Counted from the stretch's first letter, positions 37,840 to 50,309 are shown. The stretch is DNA of 64,000 nt from Marsupella aquatica (GCA_973895155.1 OZ316898.1:17546001-17610000), one strand, 5' to 3'. The notes: generated by a model not told the origin, from the letters alone. Program-made: numbers and translations.

Positions 37840-40800
37840 AAAGGCCGGGTTGGAACCCAGAACACAACCGGGGGATGAAAGCCGCCAGTGGTGGGAGGGG
37901 AGTGGGGGAGAGCCCAGAGGTCCAACCCAACCAGGCACAAAAGGGAAGAAGTTTGACTAATGGGGAAGCAAAAATAAGCCATAGAGGATGGACATATAAA
38001 ATGAATGACCTATATATAAATGTCTAAAAAATGGGAGAACCAATTGAATGGTGGGCCAACCCAATGCAAAGTGAGAGGGTGGCCCATGATTTGCCATGTG
38101 TACTTTCTTAAAAAAAATGGGAGTTGTTAGGAATGCTAGAAAGAAAGAGTATGTAGAAAAGAACATTGGTTGCCTTGTGTTGTTGGAGAGTTTCATCATA
38201 TGTCTTTCCTTTAAAAGAATAAAATCAATCCTTAGAAAATATAGGGTGAAAACAAAGAATAAACAAAGGAATAAAGAAATGAGGAGTATACTTGTTGCAC
38301 AACTCTTAAGGCAAACACTGATCAAGGTCATGGGAAAGCAAACTCACTATGCTCAGAGGGTACAGTCCTCTCAAGGACCCAGGATAGGTATCCTCACCTT
38401 TATGTGTGAGAATCTGTACTCCTTAACAAAGGAGGAGGGTGCATGGAAGGGGTCTATTTTTTGATCGTAGAGTTGGGAATAAACATCAGTAGATTGAATG
38501 GCCTCTGATAATTCCCGCCCAAACTCACTTTTATAAATGGAAGATGCTACAAAAAAAGTGGGATTGAGTATTATGGTAGTTTGATCCGGCCTTTTTGTTC
38601 TTTGCTTTTTGTTGAGAGTATGATATATATGTAACTTGCGACTATATATATCAAAATGCCAATTTGAAAAAGCACAAAGGCCAAACCTGGAGACAAGGTC
38701 CCAAAGTCAAAGCAACCCCAATAAAAGGAAAGAAACAGAATAGAGGAGGGCCCCAAGAAGAGCCAAGAGGCCAAACAAGGCAAGAAATACCCCTCACAAC
38801 CAAAGATCCACCACAAAAACCAAGAGCCCAGTCCGAAGCAAAACTGGATGCATGGTCTTCAGATATTCAAGGCCGGCTAGCTCCTCTTCCTAGAAGTGAG
38901 CCCCCAGTGAGCCCAGCTCATCTGGTACATTTCTCTGCTAGCTACTCAACAACATTAAAGAATTAAGTGGCTCTCACCGTGAGCTCCAACTTTTAATGAA
39001 CGAGTTCAGTCATCTCATTCCCTGATGAACCGTTAATGAAGTGGACCGATCAACAAAGACTTTGTTCTCTATCGCAGAATCTGTTGACTAACTTTCCCGA
39101 TGTGCTTGGACTAGAGGTGAAAGAATGCTTCGCCCGTGCTCGATAGCATTAATGGAAGCCGTCACACTTCACTATATAATGTTCGGCCTATCAATTTCAT
39201 TGTCACTGTCTATCTTATTGCCATGTGTCGGGGGTGGCGCTGTGTGAGAGGTTATTCAGACGCGTTGCACAGTCAGGAGTGCTCTTCAAGCTGAGCCCAA
39301 GTGAACGTCGTCACTGCAGGCCGTGTAGTAAACATTACGTTTTTCAACGATTGATTGAGATCTACAGTAGATACTGGCCGGGGCCAGGAACAAACAAAAC
39401 CATTACTTATTAATTGAGGAAGAATCTTAGGAGCCTGAAATACAAGCACAAAACGACGTCAATGATGTCTCTACATCCGAGGACTGGGAATCAATGCAAA
39501 CTTCGAAGCCGACCGACCGCACCCGGAATAGTAGCTGGGACCCCCTTTGACAATGTCATGCATCCTCATCTCACTTCAATCAGTGCACCCCTTCGTCAAG
39601 AGATCTAGCCGTTCCGCTTCTGATGCAGCGGCGAGACTTGTAGGAGAACAACCTGTAATGCCTCTTTCCAAAGATATCGTTAAAGACGGTTTAGGGAAGA
39701 GGATGAACACATACGTTAAGTACCGGTTTATTGATGGTGCTTCCGCATTTGTAGATCAAGGCACGGAGATCTGTGCACGGAGTTGGAGATCCAGGACATA
39801 CATTCATGAGTTGCTACGTAGGTGCAGGGCATTCCTGCGTGCGTCAGGGTTGTGGATCTCATGCGTCAGAGCGTAAGCTGCAATTGGAAGTTTTGGAGCA
39901 GCGAAAGTGAGATCCAAATCTCTGACTGACTTAGAAGAAGGTCAGATCCAGTGACTGACAAATTACTTCACCGATGAATCTTACTAATGCATGACGATGA
40001 TTTTGTGTAGCTGCATCGGAGTGCCTGTGTCCAAAGCTGATAAAGAAAATCGTATGTATATTAACTTGGCTGAACCCATACGTTTGTTTGTTTGTCGTCT
40101 GAAGCCAGTCTTGTCTGGTTCATGCATCTTTTTCTAGATAGGTGATGACTCTGCCTTTTGCCACAAATGAGAACTGCCTCCAATTAATTCAGATCCCTTA
40201 AACACAGAAGCAAAACAACTGGTTTAAGAACCAATCAAGATTAATTTCCCGTGTATGTACGTTTGGAATCTATTTACGGACTGACTGGTTTGTGGCAGCC
40301 TATTTGTGGCAGGCTATCGGTGTTCTATCTGTTACAGGAAAAGGTGAAATAGTTTTCGCAAACCAATGCCAAGTGTAAGAAATGGCAATTTTAAAGAGCC
40401 GTACTACTTGGCGAATTAAGATAGATACCCTTCGTAACTTGGGGTGAAGAATTCAATGCCAACTAAGACAGAAGAGCTGGGTCTACATCTATTGGAGCAG
40501 CGCACTATATCAGAAATGAAGGATATTACATGCATTGACAGTTGGGAGGCTAGACAAAACGGTATAAATTACTATGGGGACCAGAGCTGTTTGACAGACA
40601 ATAGACAGTCCTCACATTCCTGAAATTTCTTTACAATTTGTAAAATCCAGAATTCTTAATCTACAATGCGGTCCTCTCCTCGTGAAAGTTGATTCAAAAG
40701 ACGATGCGCGAGTACTGATTGAAAGCATTAAATACCTTTACAATGCAGAATGCGACACATAGGCTCTTGTAATCCTGGTTCTCAGGAGAGATATATGACC

Positions 40801-40890
40801 ATATAGTGTCAAATCATAGCCAAAAGCTCAATGACAATATGACTGTACAAAAGTGGGTTTGAGCAGAGTTCTCACTAAGTATGGCCACAA
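37840..40890. other. Spacer; one weak candidate transcription unit near 39170-39876
   Basis: A TATA-like CTATATAATG lies at 39172-39181, followed by open frames at 39225-39413 and 39547-39876. The 109-codon frame has balanced composition but no domain I recognise and no spliced structure I can defend. The remainder (purine-rich at 38650-38830) shows no gene. Confidence 0.2.
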
Positions 40891-43746
40891 TCACACCATA
40901 GTACCAAGACTTTTCCTGTGAGAATGGGACTCGAAGTAATTTCCCAGCTGCTCTTGAATGATCGCTTTTGCACCCTCCACCAAATCCTTGACTACAGCAG
41001 CAGCTGGAACTATTTCATGTATCAAACCAACTCCAGTACCTCCATACATGCACATGGAATCCACATCTCCCGTAGTAGTAGCATTGGGGACCTTTCCAGA
41101 AAATCGAGAAATATTTTGATCCTGCAATGCCAATAGACATACAAGCCTTTTGTCAAGAAGTTCGTAGGGAATTTTCAATGACCCCAACTGAGATGTACAC
41201 AATGTTGTGGCACTGTTCCCATGGATATTTTTCATTCCACTATCACAAATCAGTACCATGAACGTAATTGCATTCCAAAAGGGTTGTTTCAATTTCATCC
41301 GACAGGTTGCAGAAAGCCTAGAGAAACTGGGTGAAAGTGGGGCAAGGAACTACTAAAGATAGTCACACAATCAGACTCTCGTTCAGGGAGACCTTTCCAA
41401 ATATTCAACTTTTTCACAAAGACAACAATACATTACAACATGAAACTGAAACTGTTTCTAAGAACGAATACCTGGCCATAAATTGTTGTGTGCCCAATTA
41501 TGGGTTTCCCCGATTCAGTGTCATGAGGAGCCAATTCCCCTTTCCACAACTCGTGGGCCGTGGTTCTGATTACCCTTTGAGGTGCATTCCATCTTAAACG
41601 ACCATACAAGTCCGTGTACTCTGTGTCTTGCACCTTCGCTTCCACTATCTTTTTTTTGTACAATGGATGAGCGAAGGACTCGAATGTAGCAAGAAATCTA
41701 CATCACACTCAAATTAGATGAAAATCATTGTCTTAGCCCAATGGCAAAAGCAGCAGAAGCAACACAGCCTCCAATTTATTGCAGCACTCCTGAAATCGCT
41801 TCGATACGCCATTTTTCAAAAATCATATTAGCACTCCATCAACATTGAGCAGAAGATCAGTCCCGTTTTCTTGTCATTGCACAAGACGAGCTGCATGCTT
41901 TGACCGATTCTCTTGTTACGTACCTTGTCCCCATACATATTCCCTGCGCGCCCATGGCGAGAGCAGCTACATATCCACGTGCATCCACAATGCCACCAGC
42001 TGCTATGACAGGAATCTTATAACTACGAATTGCATCCACTACTGCTGGTAAAAGCGTCATCACACCTACCTGCATCCACTCCAAAGGTACTGCACAGATG
42101 AATCCAGTTGCGATAACCTTCCAGTTAGCTAAATAATTCAGAATTCATGATAAAATCACCATTTTTTATGCAGAACTTCCTAGCGTCAAATTTGGTTGTG
42201 TTCAAAAAAATGAGCATGTAGCATTCACGTTATTAAACCAACAAGAGGTCCGAAATATATTTCGTACCGAACCGACGAGATGTCCCCCGGCCTCAACACC
42301 TTGGACGACAATCGCGTCTACGCCAGCCTGTGCGGCCTGTACTGCTTCTTCCACAGAACCAATCTGCCATTGTCCAGAATAATGGATAAGTCAAATAACA
42401 AGGTTTCCTGCAGAAGCAACAACCAACAAAAAAGTAGTTCAAGATTATCCTGCGTGCTTTAAAAGCTAGAGGATAAGCGACACCAGACTACTTGCACGTT
42501 TGTCAATTTCTGATGCAAAACTCGAGAAAATGTATCCGAAGAAATTTGGTTTTAGCTGAAACCACCCACCTGATGAACAACTTTCACGCCAGCCTTGTGA
42601 ACCTCATTTACTTTCTCTGCTGGAAATGCATCAAAAGCTACCCAAAGAGCTGTCACCTTTTCTTCACAAGCCACTTTGATCGCTAGCTCGTGAGGAAAGT
42701 GTAAAACAGATGCTATCCCGAAGGGCTGGTGGGTCAATTCTCGGGTACGCTTGATCAAATTCCTGACCACCTCCGGATCACTCTGCATCCGTCAAGATAA
42801 ACATGCTTATTATTCACTCTTAACATATGCCAACCAAAACAAAAAAGCAAAAGCCCTGATACATACGTAACAAATGCAATGCATGAGTGGGGAAGAGCGC
42901 CGTATTCTTTCAAATTAGAAAATATCAGCCAAGCAATGGAATTGCTCATTGAGCGCGTACGCAAAAGTTTGCTCAAAAAAAGTATATCAAGGCATCAATA
43001 GGCAAATCTGGTCTTGTCGGTAACAGAGAGGCACGACATTCGATTCAAAAGGTGCATTGCGATTATTATACACTCTGGAATATAAACAGTTGGAGGTTCC
43101 TTGTCATTAAGAGAATGTAAAGTGTGCCATCAATGACCTACGTTGTACAGACCCAATGACCCATTATTATGCTCAGTCGTACTCATCCAATGAGAGCCAT
43201 CCGTTGCAGTTCTTGGTGATTTCATGTCGATAGAAATTTCGTCTTTCTTACATTTTGGTTCTTTCCGTTCAGGGAAAATCACATCAGCAAAGAGTGGATC
43301 GCAAAGAAATCTTCATGAGCAAACCTAATGCTAGAGTGCCATTAGTTTTTGTATTGTTTTTCACCGAAAATCTCCTCAAGACCAGTTTACTCTTTCTGAT
43401 GTCAACTAACTAATGTGAAAATTTACATGACTGAAAAATCGCAAATCAAAGGTAACACTAGAAAGCAAAATCAGCAGTACTATAGACGATGGCAGCACAA
43501 AAGTGACCCAGCTGGCTGTGAATGAACGCATAAAAGGTCTGTGAGGCGCGGCCAGGTCACTAGGATGGATATATAGATGAGTCGCAGGCAGGTTAGCGGC
43601 TAGGGTACCTGATCAGGAGCACGCAAGAATCCGAATCCCCCTGCATTGCTCACGGCCGCCACTAGCTCAGGCCCCGAGATGTCCGGGCCCAGGGGCGCCT
43701 GGAAAATCCCATATTTCGCTCCAAGAAATCCACCCCACGGCACCAT
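40891..43746 (-). CDS. Nitronate monooxygenase-like FMN TIM-barrel protein, 6 exons
   Basis: This belongs to the nitronate monooxygenase (2-nitropropane dioxygenase) family, flavin enzymes that oxidise toxic alkyl nitronates; the plant members are poorly characterised. Exons: 43746-43609, 42782-42570, 42363-42268, 42069-41924, 41697-41472 and 41121-40891. All are GT-AG and in phase and encode 349 aa, close to angiosperm homologues. Landmarks in order are FQAPLGPDISGPELVAAVSN (N-terminal flavin-binding strand), GVKVVHQIGSVEEA, the catalytic-loop region IVVQGVEAGGH (the His corresponds to the family's general base), VIAAGGIVDARGYVAALAMG, GAQGICMGTRF (phosphate binding), and the C-terminal FSGKVPNATTTGD. 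All key motifs look intact. There is no obvious targeting peptide, so cytosolic location is the simplest reading. Confidence 0.92.
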
Positions 43747-43843
43747 CTCTCTCTAGAGGCAGCAATAATTGGTGTTGTCGCACTCCACAAATATAGCTGA
43801 GATTTTGCCGCTCCTGAGAATTCCAATCAGATACTTTAAATTT

Positions 43844-44092
43844 CTCTTAAGCTCTCCTCTCTTCTCCTCTCCTCTCCTCTCCACAAACTTGAGATGAGGA
43901 TTTTCCGCTCCTAATTTCGAACCAGATGCTTCAAATTGACCTCCACCTCTGCCCTGGGCTCCTCTGCTCTGTTTCACAACAGCGCGCGCTCTCTTCCCTG
44001 TATCTGCCCTCAAATCCTGCTTCTTTATGTCATGTCATATCACTGAATACTAATCGCTGATGGAGCAATTCGACCTTTCACCGGTATTTAAA
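43844..44092 (-). promoter_or_regulatory. Leader and possible TATA box of the nitronate monooxygenase gene
   Basis: A TATA-like TTTAAATA on the minus strand (44085-44092) lies about 340 bases before the start codon. Between them the sense strand has a GA-rich tract (reverse complement of CTCTCCTCTCTTCTCCTCTC, about 43850-43881), a common feature of plant 5' UTRs. Confidence 0.3.
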
Positions 44093-44513
44093 CCCTCTCT
44101 TCTTTCTTCCTCCAAAGTGATGACAGCGCTGACCCAATCAGGCTTGAAGAGTCGATATCAGAGAGACAGCTAGCTCATCAAAGCACTGACTCAATCGCGC
44201 TTCATCAGAGAGGCGGCTAGATTGCTTGCTGGCTAGCTAGACTGGCTCTTTTCTCGATCAATCTGACTCCTCCCCTCAGCCTGCTCTTGCTTGCGTTCCT
44301 TCCAGTACGAACAATTCTATACGCCAATCCAACCCAATTCAATCCTATCCAATTATTCGATGAGACACAACTCAGGGAAGGCTCTGCGTGTGAACGAGGA
44401 GGAGGACATGCGAAACATCAGCAGCTCCTTCTCCTCCCATGCTTTTGTGTTTTATACCTTTTCTGACTTTGTTCCAATATTAGTTTCACACTTAGCAGAC
44501 TGTCGGAGATATA

Positions 44514-44568
44514 GACAAGTGAGCAATTGACAAGTGAACAATTGACAAATGAGCAATTGACAAGTGGC
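44514..44568. repeat. 15-bp tandem repeat, about 3.7 units
   Basis: Units GACAAGTGAGCAATT, GACAAGTGAACAATT, GACAAATGAGCAATT and a partial GACAAGTGG follow each other without gaps. Confidence 0.9.
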
Positions 44569-45179
44569 GGATTGGTTTCCCATGCATACCTTGGTACGAA
44601 ATGATGGGTCAAGAAACCTTTGCCTGGATGCCAGCCTTCTGAATGTGTTGGCACACTGATCTCCGCTTTTGGGTCCTTTGACCTTCGCCCGGGCCCCACA
44701 GATACCCTGTCCGAAAGTTTTATTTGTAGATGGGAACCTCTTTATCAGGAGAAACTGTCGGGCATTGCGCGCAGACTGCACTCGACACACAGCCTGGAAG
44801 AGGCAATCTCTGTTCTCTGGTAGACCCCAGAGTTCAAAATTCTCGATCATGACTAAAAGCAATTTACAGTGCTCCCACGTCAGGACTTCTCCCAATGAAA
44901 GCTCTCAGTCATTCATTCTGGACAACTCCCTCAAGGGAGACCCTTTCCTTTCACACAAGAAGCAGTCTAATCCTTAATCGTTGATCCTTTCGGATTGTCT
45001 CGAAAGCAAATGTAGATGTCACTGAGTTCAAATCACATACGTATGAACTAAAGGGAGTCCAGAGGGGGAGGGATCACGAGACTCGGGGAGCATGCAGGCC
45101 CATCACATGGCTATACCATAGCAGGAGAATGAAGAGATTTGACCAGGGGCTATGCTCTCGCATGAAAACTGAGAATTCA

Positions 45180-45295
45180 ACATATTTTCCCCACTGCCCA
45201 GCACACCCGCACTCTTTTAGCCTCAAAACCCCTGAGCATCGAGAAGAATTTGAACCTCAGACATTTGAGTCCCAAACCCTTGGCCACCTGCCCTA
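45180..45295 (-). mobile_element. tRNA-derived SINE-like element
   Basis: On the minus strand a box A-like GGTGGCCAAGGG (45288-45277) is followed by a box B-like GAGGTTCAAATTC (45258-45246), with a G/T-rich body after it (GGGTGTGCTGGGCAGTGGGG). Box spacing is tRNA-like but the arms do not pair as a functional tRNA. It resembles the element at 9075-9300. Confidence 0.45.
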
Positions 45296-46049
45296 GACAA
45301 ACAATCTCACTCACGTGATTTAATCTTCAATCGTTCATTGAATCTACTCTTTCATGATTGCCAGGTGAACAGCCTAATCTTCAATCTTTGCTGAAGCCCT
45401 CGAGGATTACTTGAGCAATGCTGTAGATGAAGGTGTCAAGTCTGCTGCAGGGGCAAGAGCTTTAACGAGCTTGATGAAATGCAAACTCGGAGAGAGGCAA
45501 GTTAATTGTGAGGCACACCATAGGCGGTGGAGTATTGGGAACCTATTCGCAAGCGGCTACACGTTTTAAAGGCAAAGAAACGTTTCCAGGAAATACGTGT
45601 GGGTCCAGTTGTGATCACAGCATAATCTATGATTGGAAACAGAGACTAGAATCACAGAAAACTGAAAGACGGGTTGTCTCAATTGATTTCCCACTACCAT
45701 TTGGTCAGTCCATGTGCTGAGACAATATGTATCGAACTCAGAATGATTAGAGAGTTTATTCAATGAAGACATGCTTACCTGACCCTTCATTTGTGGAGAA
45801 TGGGAGAGCAATTGGCCCAGTCGAAAGCTTCTCATGATACTCAGTGGTTCTTTCCCCATTTCTGCAGTCGTCTGATTAGTTGTGGTCACTTGCTCTTGAC
45901 AGAAAACCATCTCAATCCGAATATAGCTCTGATCAAACGTGGATTCAAATACATTGCTCATGTAAGATGCGGTTTTGCTGAAAGTGGTCTGTCTTTCGAT
46001 TCACAGGACCAAGTGCGCACCTTACACCTTGAACATAACTTTACCCCAC

Positions 46050-46340
46050 GAGGGAGAGCATGAGGATTCTGCAGACATACAGAGAGAATATGTGGCAAAG
46101 GAGGCACAGCACGAACCGGGATCCTTCTTCCCTGAACCAGTGTAAGATTCTGATTTCGATGAAGTGGTTGATCCTGAGACAGGCAAAGCAGACCTTGAGC
46201 AGACGAGGACTGATGAGGTACTGGAAGAGCAACAATGCAGATGACGACATGATGCTGCTGTGGAGCAAAATATTTCTGATGATGAGAATGGAGGGGCGAG
46301 AAGGAGTCTTACTGTTGAAGGCCATGAAGCAAACGGAGCA
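46050..46340 (+). pseudogene. Broken acidic open frame, probable transposon remnant
   Basis: Reading frames here are Glu- and Asp-rich (HEDSADIQREYVAKEAQ, then DFDEVVDPETGKADLEQ, then VEQNISDDENGGARRSL). They are interrupted by stops at about 46143 and 46226, so frame shifts are needed to follow them. The composition looks formerly coding. The family is not recognised. Confidence 0.3.
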
Positions 46341-46350
46341 AGGGGATAGT

Positions 46351-46517
46351 GTTCTTGACATTGTGTCAGGAAGGGAATTTTGAATCACAAGTGTATTGGT
46401 GGCATGACAATTATCTCCCATGAAACAAATGAAGAAAGGGTTTACTGTTCTTGACATTGGGTCAGGTGGGGAATCTTGAATCACAAGTGTATTGTTGGCA
46501 TGACAGTTACGGCTCAA
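46351..46517. repeat. Two-copy tandem duplication, period 96 bp
   Basis: GTTCTTGACATTG.GTCAGG begins at 46351 and at 46447. Both copies continue with GAATCACAAGTGTATTG.TGGCATGACA. The second copy ends about 46517. Confidence 0.85.
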
Positions 46518-46544
46518 GAAAACCCAAGTATTTCAATCGTGTCC

Positions 46545-46773
46545 ACTCTAGGGGGTCTCAAAGTTTCATAGTTGCTGATAATGGTTTTTGGCCACAAACA
46601 AATAACCATAGCTTTTTCACAGGGTTATGGAAAGGGTTTTTCTTGTTTTTCACTAGCTTCTACAGGAATTATGGTCATGGCATATGACCATCTTTGGATT
46701 GCAAATTTGGTAGTCCATAACCATTTCTGTCCCTAACCTTGACCATTTGAGGCTTGAGACCCCCTGCTAGTAC
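46545..46773. mobile_element. MITE-like element with terminal inverted repeats, about 225 bp
   Basis: The left end CTAGGGGGTCTCAAAG (46548-46563) is matched in inverted orientation by TTGAGACCCCCTGCTAG (46754-46770), with a small indel. The interior contains several ATAACCAT/ATGGTTAT motifs and no coding frame. A lone related end (TTTGAGACCCCGAACTAGTG) occurs at about 53945-53964. The size and ends fit a nonautonomous DNA transposon; the superfamily is not certain. Confidence 0.55.
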
Positions 46774-46830
46774 ATCAAACACATTATGGTCATGACGGTG
46801 CTCCTCCTTAGGCTGTGCAAGGCTACAAGG

Positions 46831-48300
46831 TTAGAGCATGTCCAATGGTTTGGAGTTTGCACGTCACTATCCCCATAGTATTGCAGATAGTATGGCGCTC
46901 ACCAAAATAGGGAGTCGTGTTACCTTTGCGCGATCCCCAATGGTGACCCCCCATTCTGACCTCCATACTCTGACCACACCTACAAATTGGGCCCCACACG
47001 GTCTACAAAGTTCAATGTGAAAGAGAGAAGTCCGTTGCGCGAGCGAGAAGTTGAGGCGGGAGTGGAAGTCCTGCAAGAACCAGATGTGCCAGCACACACA
47101 TGTTGCTCCATATGACTACAGTTGAAGCCATTCATGGCTGCAAAGAAATCCACAACTACAATTGGCTAGCCAATAAACTTTGGAACAAAAATCCAGCTCA
47201 ATCAAGCAGAATTTCAGCGTCAAAATCTGCATTGTCCTCCGCTACAAGTGGGCTTTCAATTGGGCCAACCGGTGCTCTCAGGAAACACGGGAGTGGATTC
47301 TGAACAGCTATCGGAGCATTTCTAGAAATTTGCATCTGTGCTTTTAGCTTAATTGCCTCTTCCAACTTCCACTGTCTCAAAGCTCTGGTTCCATGTTGTT
47401 AGTAGGCAATGTAAGCAGCTTCATGAGATAATTATTTTGCAAAGTGTTCACCCAATCTCTGTTTGCAGCTGCCATCTCCTTTTGGGCATTTGCACTAATC
47501 TTCATTGCTTCCTGTTCAACCTTCATGCACTTGTGATCTTCCTTTGCCCTGTTGTTTCCTCGAGGCCTCTTCCTCATATCACTTTGTTGATCCTCTCGAG
47601 CTTTGTCCTGGTCTCTGTCGACACTCTCATTGTCACCATGGTCTGTGACAATTGGACTCGGGCCAGAATATTCATTGTCTGTTGCTTCCTATACGATGTT
47701 GATTTCTTTCCCTTCCCTTTGGCCATATCGTCTGCTGGATTCCCCACAGTGGACACTGTCAAAATCCAGAAGCAAGAATCAAAAGAGATAGAGAAAGATT
47801 TCCCGTTCCAATGGTTTTGCTTGAACAATTCTTTTGCCTTCACCATTGTGTCATCAACATTTGTCCCCGGAATTTGTTGAAAGCATCCTATAACTTTGAG
47901 ACATCCTGTTTAATGTCAGACCACTTCCCTTCCAGTGAATTTTGGCCTCTTGACTCAGCTCCCTTGCCTCTTGTAATGCTCATCAGTCACCCGGTCCCAA
48001 AATCACTCAGCCCTCTGCCTTGCACCTACACAAAGATCTTGGGAGACGTGGAGTACACTGTAGCATAGTTGTTTGAGCTTTTGGGGGCCTTAATTTTTCC
48101 CACAACTGGCTGTCATCTTAAAATTAACGTACACACAATCTCAATGGAGTCCTCGTGTGCAATGTCAGCTTGCACGATATGTGTGGCCCACGAGAACTGT
48201 TCATCAACAGTCCAAGCGGGAAAGAATTCATATTCTGGCGCGAGCAGTCTGAAGCCTGCACATTGCAAGTGCCAATGTGGACTGATAATCAACATTGATT
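46831..48300 (-). pseudogene. PIF/Harbinger-type transposon relic with a Myb/SANT-like (NAM-associated) protein fragment
   Basis: The end GAGCATGTCCAATGG at 46834 has the sequence style of plant Harbinger termini and is preceded by TTA, the usual target-site duplication of this superfamily. On the minus strand, fragments of the accompanying DNA-binding protein are readable. WTVDEQFSWATHIVQADIAHEDSIE lies near 48210-48135. GCFQQIPGTNVDDTMVKAKELF and a following CFWIL lie at about 47890-47770. The C-terminal RPRGNNRAKEDHK coiled-coil part ends at 47377, and a further fragment lies at 47380-47198. Stops and frame shifts separate these pieces, so it is dead. The far terminal repeat was not found. 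Confidence 0.5.
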
Positions 48301-48419
48301 ACTTTGGGGGCTGGCGGAGGGGCTTCAAATGGCGGCCTCCTTCCTGCACAAAAGTAGCGACAGGGAGTTGCAAAAAGTAGCAGCCCTCCACACACAAAAA
48401 AGGATGGCACCACCGCTGG

Positions 48420-49400
48420 AGACTCGATTCTTTAAAACCCAACCTTCACTCAGCGGTTTGGCATTTACGGGCTGTTTGGAGGACAAAAACCCAGTTTTCC
48501 ACAAACCGGAAAAGCTTAGACTTGTCTCCTTATTACCAGGACTCCAGTTTCTATTGTACACTGGTTAAGATAATTTTAAATTTATTAAATAAAACAGAAT
48601 CGAAAAACTACATGCACTTTCCGATTGAGGTCACGCAAGCAGCAAAAATTGGAAACAGGGTAAAGTGTTTACTTTGACTTGTGTGTGAATTGCAATGCTA
48701 GCCAAGCTCCCTCAGTTGGTCCTTTGTATTCCTTGGTTCATAGTGTTGCATCCAGCCAGTTCCTTATTACACTCATTAAGTTTCAGGTTACAACCGAGGT
48801 ACGGGGACGTGGGACAGGTGACAACAGCCATGGATTCAGAGAGTCTAAGCATGGTTACACTACAAGAGGGAAAACTATTTGTTTTTCTAGTTTTTAAGTT
48901 ATGCACATATTTCCTGTTTAAAATGAAAACAAATATATTCCATGGCGGGCAGGTGAGGGACAATTGGTGTACGGCCTTACCTTCCCACCGTTTTCCCTTT
49001 TTGTAGGCGAAGGATCCCCCATTTTCTAAGGGAGTGTTTATTTCAGTGTCAGATTTGTGAAATTTAATTGCAAACTCTTTTTAAAAAGTGAAGGAGGCTA
49101 TATTTAGTTTCGTGGAAACTTTAGGCTCCGTGTATTATGCTCACGTGAGGCATGTTCTGTTGGACAGTTTAGGTTGGTGTCTCAAACGATATGCTAGCAC
49201 GTTTCCTAAAAAAGCATTTGTAGGGAATTAACTGGCTTTCAAAGCAACACATTTGCACGAAGGCGTTTGTAGATAACGTCGTCCTAACTTTAAACAACCT
49301 TCCCCGAGGCTAATATATTTTTTGATACTATCTTATGTAGAGAAATAAGAATATTGAATTTCTTCAGAATCAGGTGTGTGATCCCACGAAAGAAAGGAAA
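48420..49400. other. Gene-free spacer
   Basis: No exon, tRNA or clear repeat is recognised. This could contain the lost right part of the Harbinger element. Confidence 0.35.
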
Positions 49401-49408
49401 TTTGTCAT

Positions 49409-49630
49409 CTGGTGTTTCCCTTTCATAAAGAGTCTCATCTACACAAGAATATATCTTGTGTTTCTCTTTCATAAAGATTCTCATCTACACAAGAATATAT
49501 CTGGTGTTTCACTTCATTAAGATTCTCATTTAGTATATTAATGCCACAGAATAATATTTTATATATCTGGTGTTTCACTTTCATTAAGATTCTCATTTAC
49601 ACAAGAATGTATATTAATGCCACAGAATAA
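49409..49630. repeat. Tandem repeat, four units, 46-66 bp
   Basis: Units start at 49409, 49455, 49501 and 49567, each opening CTGGTGTTTC or CTTGTGTTTC and containing CATTAAGATTCTCAT or CATAAAGA.TCTCAT. The first three are spaced exactly 46 bases. The later ones carry an added TTAATGCCACAGAATAAT block. Confidence 0.9.
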
Positions 49631-50191
49631 TCTTTTTGACACCCTGGGTGCAGTTAATGGATGACAATAAATCATTACTCGAGGGGAACACGGGCTGGAG
49701 GGCGCTTTCATGTCAAAGCCAGCAATACACTGTTTTACAGTCTGCCCGGGGGACATGAGCTTTTGATTACAGGTCTACTGTAGTTAGCGACTCTTGTATT
49801 TTTTACTCTTCTTGCAAAAGCTAGGGTTCCTTCCAAGACCTCACAGAACTAGAATCCAAGCCAGAAGCAAAAACAATTGACCATGATAATAATATGTTGA
49901 GGTCAAAAGCCGAAGCTAGTCTTAGGCTTGTAGGGAACACCCATTGACTAATTAAGGCTATTCACATGTGGAGTTCTGCAAGTTTTTCTTTGCGAGGGAA
50001 AACTAAAGTGCATTAAAAACCACATCTTTTCACATTGCAGGGGACAAATAAACTAAAATCTTCCCAAACAGATTCTGCATGAGGGGATTATGGTGGCATA
50101 AACCACACCTTTACATATAAAAGCCTCATCCTTTCCCTCATTACTCCTCATTCCTGCCACCACACTCTCACCATAGAAAGTGGAGCCAATA

Positions 50192-50250
50192 AAAAGGTGG
50201 AGCACTCACCACCTTTTGTGGAGCTCAAGCCCACTCCTGAACCTATATAA
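50192..50250 (+). promoter_or_regulatory. Hairpin followed by TATA-like sequence (possible LTR promoter)
   Basis: Nine-base arms AAAAGGTGG (50192-50200) and CCACCTTTT (50209-50217) flank an 8-base loop. TATATAA follows at 50244-50250, and AATAAA-like TTAATAAAAC is found near 50307. No gene lies downstream, so a solo LTR or transposon promoter is the likeliest source. Confidence 0.3.
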
Positions 50251-50309
50251 ATGCAGTTGTGGTATAAGTATACCTTACTAATTATTCTGTGAAAACCAAG
50301 AACAATTAA

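Noticed and set aside
37845-37950. tRNA or SINE with box B (GGGTTCCAACCCGG on the minus strand)
   Set aside because: No box A at a suitable distance and no cloverleaf; the motif is part of a self-complementary G/C-rich patch.
38096-38464. 122-codon Lys-rich frame
   Set aside because: The composition reflects an A-rich stretch and no domain or splice context supports it.
44452-44895. 147-codon minus-strand frame (and overlapping plus-strand frames)
   Set aside because: It runs through a 15-bp tandem repeat and shows no domain; frames on both strands are similar in quality, which argues against coding.
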